Origin: Deltaproteobacteria bacterium
GTDB taxonomy: Bacteria; Desulfobacterota; Binatia; HRBIN30; JACQVA1
NCBI GenBank assembly: GCA_016178705.1
Contig: JACOST010000032.1
Location: 1 to 64,000, forward strand
Direction of reading: 5' to 3'
Length of the DNA stretch: 64,000 nucleotides
Shown: in pieces, positions 59,621 through 64,000 of the stretch
How the letters are laid out: every line of letters starts with the position of its first letter
How positions within the stretch are numbered: position 1 is the stretch's first letter
Position numbers and translations under genes: made by a program
The notes under the pieces: generated by a model
Seen by the model: only the letters and a program-made list of their open reading frames with translations
Told to the model about the DNA's origin: nothing
The model's database searches: none

Positions 59621-62600
59621 TCATCCTTTCGTGCGCAACTCCTCGAAGCGCGCCAGCGCGCTGTCGAGATCGTCGATCTCGAAGAGCTCAGCTCCGACAA
59701 TCTGATCGCCGCGGCGTACGGACAACCCGATGAAGACGGCCTCGAATTCGCCACCTTGAGCGTCCGTGCCGACCCAGCGCATGACGCCGACGCCACCGTG
59801 ATCCGCCACGACGACCCAGTGGAGCGGCTCGAGCTTTACGTCAGGACTCAGTTCATACAAGGCGTCCAGCGAAGCGATGTACGCCTCGCCGTGCACTTGG
59901 CCGATCCCCGTGCGCCGATGGTCGTGGAAGAAGTAGTCGCTCGGCAGGAGTGTGCGAAGTCGAACGAGGTCGTGGTCGTTCCATGCGCGCACGAATTCAA
60001 ACCACGCAGCCGGTACGTCATCCGCGCCGATGGCCGCGTAGCGCTCGATGAGCTCCGCGCTCGCGGCAGCGCGATCGTCGGGGTCGAAGAGCACGACCGC
60101 GACGAGGCGACCTTCGGCGTCGAGTTCGGTTAGAGCGAGGGTCTCGATCTCGAAGAGGAGGACCTCTTTCGTTCTCGTGAATCGATTGCGCTGGAGCGCC
60201 AATCGGTCACCCGCCGTGGCGAGTACCGTCGACGCTCTTTCTGTGTTGGGACCTGCCCAACGTATGCTGGCGAGGTAGCCTTCAGCGTCCGTAGTGCTGC
60301 GCAGGCCACGACGGCGGTCGTCGAACACGAGCCCGGGTGCGTGGAGCGCCCGCACCGCCTCCCAATCGCCTGCCGAGGCAAGGGCAATTTGCCGATCGAT
60401 CGCGCGCGTAGCCGCGTTCGGCGGGACGTGCAGCGGATCGGGGCGCAACTCCTCGAAGTGCGCCAGCGCCGCGTCGAGGTCGTCGATCTCGAACAACTCT
60501 AGGTGCGTCGCACGACCCCGTGCCTGGACGAATAGTTCCAGGTACTCGCTCTCGAAGTCGCCGCCATCGGGCAAGGTGCCGGAACGACGGAGGACAGCGA
60601 CCGCGCCGTGCCGATCGCACGCGGGCCAGAACCCGGCTTCGATCCGCGTCAGCGGCGCGAGGTTCCACAACGCGACGAGACTCTCGACGAACGCCTCCGA
60701 ACCATCGAGGCGACCGATGCCGGTCCGGCGATGGTCCTCGTACACGAGATCATCGGTACAAAGGGTTCGGAATACGGCGGGGTCGTGGGCATCGAACGCG
60801 TCCATCAGTTTCGAGATCAACCCGACGGTTGCCGCCAGGTCGGGCTCGATCGCCGCCCAGCGCGCCCACGCTTCGCGCTGCGCGGCGCGCGCGTCGTCGA
60901 GGTCGAAATTGATCGTCGCAACGAGCCGTCCGACCTCGTCGATTTCTTGCACGACGAGGTGCTCCATCTCGAAGCGGTGGTCGGTCCCTCCGCCAGCCCA
61001 CAGCAGCCGTTGGATGGCGACGCGACTCCCGGCGGTGCCCAGCAACTGAATCCGCTCTTGGCGAGCCCCAGCCTCCGCCCTCTCGCGCACGGATGACATC
61101 ATCATATCGAAGCCACCAGAGAGCTGGGACAGCCGCTGCCGATCTTCATACACAACCTGCGATGCGTAGAGGGCGCGCAGCGCATCCCAGTCCCGCGTGT
61201 TGAACGCCAACTGAAACCGATGCAACCATTCGCTCGCCGCGTTCGGCTTCGCGATCACCGCGAGGTGTTGGGCGGTTTGGGAGGGCGAGGCTCCCGCCGA
61301 GCCACTTCCTGCAACACGCACCGGCTCAGCAGGAGCTTCGCCCTCCCACCTAGCCCGACCACCAATGGCCGCGAAACGCACGCGAGCTTCGTCGAGCTGC
61401 TCGGCCTCCCACACGTCGGCGCGTCGCGCCAAGCCGGCCGCATCGAGCTCGATGAGCACGATCCACAAATTCTCGAACGCTCCGCCCTCGCGCGTGCCGT
61501 GCCAGGCGTACTCAAAGAGCACCGCGTGTGCGCCGGTGCGGACGTGATCGACCCTCTCCTGCGTGTCCGGCGCCAACTCGATCTGCGCCTGCATGGTCGA
61601 GACCATGGCCGCCGGACCGTGCAGCGTTCCCCAGCCAACGAGGCGGTGATTGTAGCCGACGATGTCTGACGCACAGAGCGCGCACCAGGTGTTCCAATCG
61701 CGTGCTGCGAAGGCGCGTAGATAATCGGCGAGCCACTTCGACGCGAGCGGGTGCGCCGTCGCCTCGCCAGCGGCCCAGCACGCGTCGAGCTCGGCGTAAG
61801 CGGCGGCGAGGTCGTCGGGGTCGAAGGTGACAACCGCGCTATGGTCGCCACGGTCATCGACCTCGATGATCACGAGCCACTCGATCTCGCTGGGACCGAC
61901 GTCGCCCTCGGCGCCGCGCCACAGTATCCGGAAGAGCGCCAGTCGCTCGCCGCGGGTGGCAAGGATCCTCGCCCTGTTCCACGACGTCATCTCGGCCATC
62001 TGACGGAACGAGGCGAGCCACGTCCGTCCATCGGTTTCGAGCTGTACCATCCGGGTGCGGTCGTCATGGCGAAACCCGGCGGCGAACAGGGCGCCAAAGC
62101 CCTCCCAGTCGCGAGCTTCGAGCGCCGCGACGCCGCGCTCCACCACGCGCGTCGCGGCGTTGGCGAAGCGGGCGGGCCACGACCCCTCTTTGATTCTCCC
62201 CTTACCATGGGGAGACACAGAGGGGTTCAGTTCAGCGAAGCGCGCGCGCGCTTGGTTGATCTGCTCGACGTCGTAGTTGTCGACGGTTTGCCACCGGCCC
62301 TGCGCGTCGCACTCGTATACGGCGAGGAACACGTTCTCGAAGGCGCCGCCGTCGCGCGTGCCGACCTGCGCCATCTGTTCCAGGATGCCGCGCTCGCAGA
62401 GGCGGACATGATCGTGGCGGCGGCGCACGTCCGGTGCGAGATCCACGAGCGCTTTCGTGATCTGGTCCGCCGACGTAGAGTCGCTCATCGTCGTGCCCCA
62501 GCCGAGGAGGCGGTGATCGCGGAAGACGAAATCGGGAGACCTCGACGCGCTCAGGGCGTCCCAATCCCGGATCGCCATGGCGCGCTCCCTGCCGCGCCAC

Positions 62601-64000
62601 GCTGCGAGATTGCGGGCATGCGCCGCGCCCTCGCCGGCGTCGAAACGCGCGTCGAGCTCGGCGTAGGCGGCGTCGGCGGCATCCTCGTCGAAGAGCACGA
62701 TGGCGACGATGCGCCCGTCGCCATCGACTTCGTGGAGCACGAGGTGGTCATCCACCGCCAGCGGGCCGCCGCCATGCGCGACTTCGCCCTCGAAGCTGTG
62801 CAGGCTGAGCGCGAGACGCTCGCCGCGCGTCGCCCGGAGCTTCGTCGTGAAACGGCTCTTGGGCACATCGAAGAGGACGCGGAACTGCTCTAGCCAGATT
62901 TCCCGGCCGCAGGTGTTGTGCAACATGCGGCGCCGCTCGTCGAACACCAGCTCCGGCGCAGCGAGGGCCTCGACGCCAGCCCAGTCGCGCGCGTTGAAAA
63001 CATCGAAGAGCTTGCGATCCGCGCGCGATGCGGCGTTCTCGAAGCGCTCGTCCTGGGAGGGCGAGGCTTCTGCCGAGCCGCTCCTCTCCACCCACGGCTC
63101 GCCAGAAGGCTCGTCCTCCCGCGTGATACCCACCAACGCGTCGAAGCGAGCGAGCGCCTCGGCTTCGCAGCCGGCGTCGAAGTACTCGAAGCTATCGAAG
63201 CGGCCATCGTCGCGCATCGACAAGAGCTGGAGGAATATCCTTTCGTAGACACCGCCACTGGCCCGGATGACGCCGACGTTGCCACCGAGGAAGAGGATCG
63301 CGTCCGGGCGCAGCGCCAGCACGTCGTGGATGGCGACCTGGAATCGCTCTTCGAGCTCGAACATGGCGCGGAAGTTGGCGCGCATCGCCTCGCCGCCGTG
63401 CAGCGTGCCGATGCCAAGGACGCGATGGTCGATGAGCTCGAACTCGTCGGCGACGGTATCGCACCACGCGTCGAGATTCGCCGGCTGCAACACCGAGCCC
63501 AGTGTCCGCGCAGCCGCCGCAGCACGGACGCGCTCGCGGTCTTCGGGAAAGAGTTCGGCGTAGCGCTCGTAGAGGCGCGAGACGGCGTCGCCGAGGCGAT
63601 CGGCGGCGAAGATCTCCTGGCGGCAGACGAGGCCACGCGCGTCGACCTCGGTGACCTCGATCGCCTCGCTCTCGTACGGGCCAACGTCGTAGCGGCCTCG
63701 GGTGTCTCCGCTTGCGCCCGTGCGGCGGCGGGTCAAGAGTAAGCGCTCGCCGAGCGTCGCGAGCGACTCGACCTTGTAGTACGGAGCGCTCGATCGGAAC
63801 AGGCGCTGGAGCGAAGCGATCCCCGCGTCGCCCCCGTACGTCGATCCCGTCGGGTGATAGATCTCCTGGAACTCCTCGTGCATTGCCGCTGCGACCGCAC
63901 CGAGGTCGCGCGCGGCGAGAGCTGCGTCGAAACGGGCCTTCCACGCGGTCGCCGCGTTCGGCCGCACGCGCCGGTGCGTACCCGAGGGTCTAGGTGAATG
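59621..64000 (-). CDS. Ten-domain NTF2/SnoaL-like repeat protein, N-terminus outside the window
   Basis: At least 1459 residues, open to the right edge, so the start is beyond 64000. Numbering from 63967, five units of about 290 residues each hold two NTF2/SnoaL-like domains of alternating type. Type A shows ARDWEAVRAL-like openings, then DDRRRGLR and AT-x-GERLAL (LGERLLLTRR, RGERLALSLH, RGERLALFRI, AGDRLALQRN). Type B shows YEDHRRTGIGRLDG, NHRLVGWGTLHG or FHDHRRTGIGQVHG. Such tandem SnoaL-like domains can form the tail of large AAA/TPR regulators or cyclases, which is inference here. Linkers at about residues 282-305, 581-593 and 871-897 are encoded by hairpin repeat elements. No catalytic residues are evident. 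Confidence 0.8.
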   Translation of the reverse strand, partial: HSPRPSGTHRRVRPNAATAWKARFDAALAARDLGAVAAAMHEEFQEIYHPTGSTYGGDAGIASLQRLFRSSAPYYKVESLATLGERLLLTRRRTGASGDTRGRYDVGPYESEAIEVTEVDARGLVCRQEIFAADRLGDAVSRLYERYAELFPEDRERVRAAAAARTLGSVLQPANLDAWCDTVADEFELIDHRVLGIGTLHGGEAMRANFRAMFELEERFQVAIHDVLALRPDAILFLGGNVGVIRASGGVYERIFLQLLSMRDDGRFDSFEYFDAGCEAEALARFDALVGITREDEPSGEPWVERSGSAEASPSQDERFENAASRADRKLFDVFNARDWAGVEALAAPELVFDERRRMLHNTCGREIWLEQFRVLFDVPKSRFTTKLRATRGERLALSLHSFEGEVAHGGGPLAVDDHLVLHEVDGDGRIVAIVLFDEDAADAAYAELDARFDAGEGAAHARNLAAWRGRERAMAIRDWDALSASRSPDFVFRDHRLLGWGTTMSDSTSADQITKALVDLAPDVRRRHDHVRLCERGILEQMAQVGTRDGGAFENVFLAVYECDAQGRWQTVDNYDVEQINQARARFAELNPSVSPHGKGRIKEGSWPARFANAATRVVERGVAALEARDWEGFGALFAAGFRHDDRTRMVQLETDGRTWLASFRQMAEMTSWNRARILATRGERLALFRILWRGAEGDVGPSEIEWLVIIEVDDRGDHSAVVTFDPDDLAAAYAELDACWAAGEATAHPLASKWLADYLRAFAARDWNTWCALCASDIVGYNHRLVGWGTLHGPAAMVSTMQAQIELAPDTQERVDHVRTGAHAVLFEYAWHGTREGGAFENLWIVLIELDAAGLARRADVWEAEQLDEARVRFAAIGGRARWEGEAPAEPVRVAGSGSAGASPSQTAQHLAVIAKPNAASEWLHRFQLAFNTRDWDALRALYASQVVYEDRQRLSQLSGGFDMMMSSVRERAEAGARQERIQLLGTAGSRVAIQRLLWAGGGTDHRFEMEHLVVQEIDEVGRLVATINFDLDDARAAQREAWARWAAIEPDLAATVGLISKLMDAFDAHDPAVFRTLCTDDLVYEDHRRTGIGRLDGSEAFVESLVALWNLAPLTRIEAGFWPACDRHGAVAVLRRSGTLPDGGDFESEYLELFVQARGRATHLELFEIDDLDAALAHFEELRPDPLHVPPNAATRAIDRQIALASAGDWEAVRALHAPGLVFDDRRRGLRSTTDAEGYLASIRWAGPNTERASTVLATAGDRLALQRNRFTRTKEVLLFEIETLALTELDAEGRLVAVVLFDPDDRAAASAELIERYAAIGADDVPAAWFEFVRAWNDHDLVRLRTLLPSDYFFHDHRRTGIGQVHGEAYIASLDALYELSPDVKLEPLHWVVVADHGGVGVMRWVGTDAQGGEFEAVFIGLSVRRGDQIVGAELFEIDDLDSALARFEELRTKG
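61278..61348. repeat. Inverted repeat R9, copy a, inside the ten-domain gene
   Basis: The left arm (61278-61303) starts TGGGAGGGCGAGGCTCC; the right arm (61323-61348) ends GGAGCTTCGCCCTCCCA. It is translated as GEAPAEP and SGSAGASPSQ in the linker between the sixth and seventh domains. Confidence 0.82.
62183..62226. repeat. Small hairpin repeat inside the ten-domain gene
   Basis: CCCCTCT and TCTCCCC on one side pair with TGGGGAGA and AGAGGGG on the other. It is translated as SPHGKGRIKEGSW in the linker between the fourth and fifth domains. Confidence 0.7.
63053..63121. repeat. Inverted repeat R9, copy b, inside the ten-domain gene
   Basis: The left arm (63053-63079) starts CTGGGAGGGCGAGGCTTC; the right arm (63096-63121) ends GGCTCGTCCTCCCG. 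It is translated as EPSGEPWVERSGSAEASPSQ in the linker between the second and third domains. Confidence 0.82.

Overview
The window is a high-GC chromosomal segment from a Gram-negative bacterium. It encodes outer-membrane proteins (a porin O/P homologue, a TolC-type channel), lipoprotein and periplasmic signals, RND pumps and a soil-type metabolism (acyl-CoA dehydrogenases, enoyl-CoA hydratase, Rieske oxygenase, flavin reductases). The mix resembles uncultured deltaproteobacterial or Binatota-like lineages; that is an inference from gene content, since there is no rRNA here.

Layout. 0-5 kb: a PD-(D/E)XK-like protein, DUF4180, a glutathione transferase, a beta-propeller surface protein, VOC and DUF1003 proteins. 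4.7-12 kb: a rifampin-phosphotransferase-like dikinase, PssA, cold-shock protein, MMPL/RND transporter. 12-17 kb: two damaged toxin-antitoxin-like modules around an Old-Yellow-Enzyme-type reductase and an FAD oxidoreductase. 17-22.6 kb: ferritin-like protein, two acyl-CoA dehydrogenases, a methyltransferase. 22.7-28.3 kb: czcCAB-type heavy-metal efflux. 28.5-30 kb: nitroreductase and enoyl-CoA hydratase. 30-37 kb: an oxyanion (tungstate/molybdate) island with porin, tupABC, an aldehyde dehydrogenase, a molbindin and a ModE-TupA fusion regulator; two copies of one palindrome (CGTTATGC-N8-GCATAACG) precede the porin operon and the dehydrogenase. 37-43.6 kb: DUF2889, aat, a glycosyltransferase, then tRNA-Ser, SRP RNA, dnaX, ybaB, recR. 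43.7-50.4 kb: MFS proteins, a heavy-metal-associated (HMA) protein with an in-frame UGA at the metal-binding cysteine position, SufT, FKBP, lipoprotein. 50.4-55.5 kb: DUF309, an aldo/keto reductase whose 5' end is duplicated around a DUF433/DUF5615 pair, ParE-type toxin-antitoxin, thioesterase, SDR. 55.8-64 kb: molybdopterin reductase, Rieske oxygenase between inverted repeats, and a giant protein of ten NTF2/SnoaL-like domains that runs off the right edge.

Two signals stand out. First, the HMA gene at 45216-45554 looks like a selenoprotein: the frame stays open for 70 codons past UGA and a bulged-U/GU-loop hairpin follows it. Second, gaps between genes hold many inverted repeats whose arms are themselves short tandem repeats of 7, 8, 9 or 10 bases, several starting exactly at a TGA stop codon; other hairpin elements have inserted in frame into linkers of the ten-domain protein.
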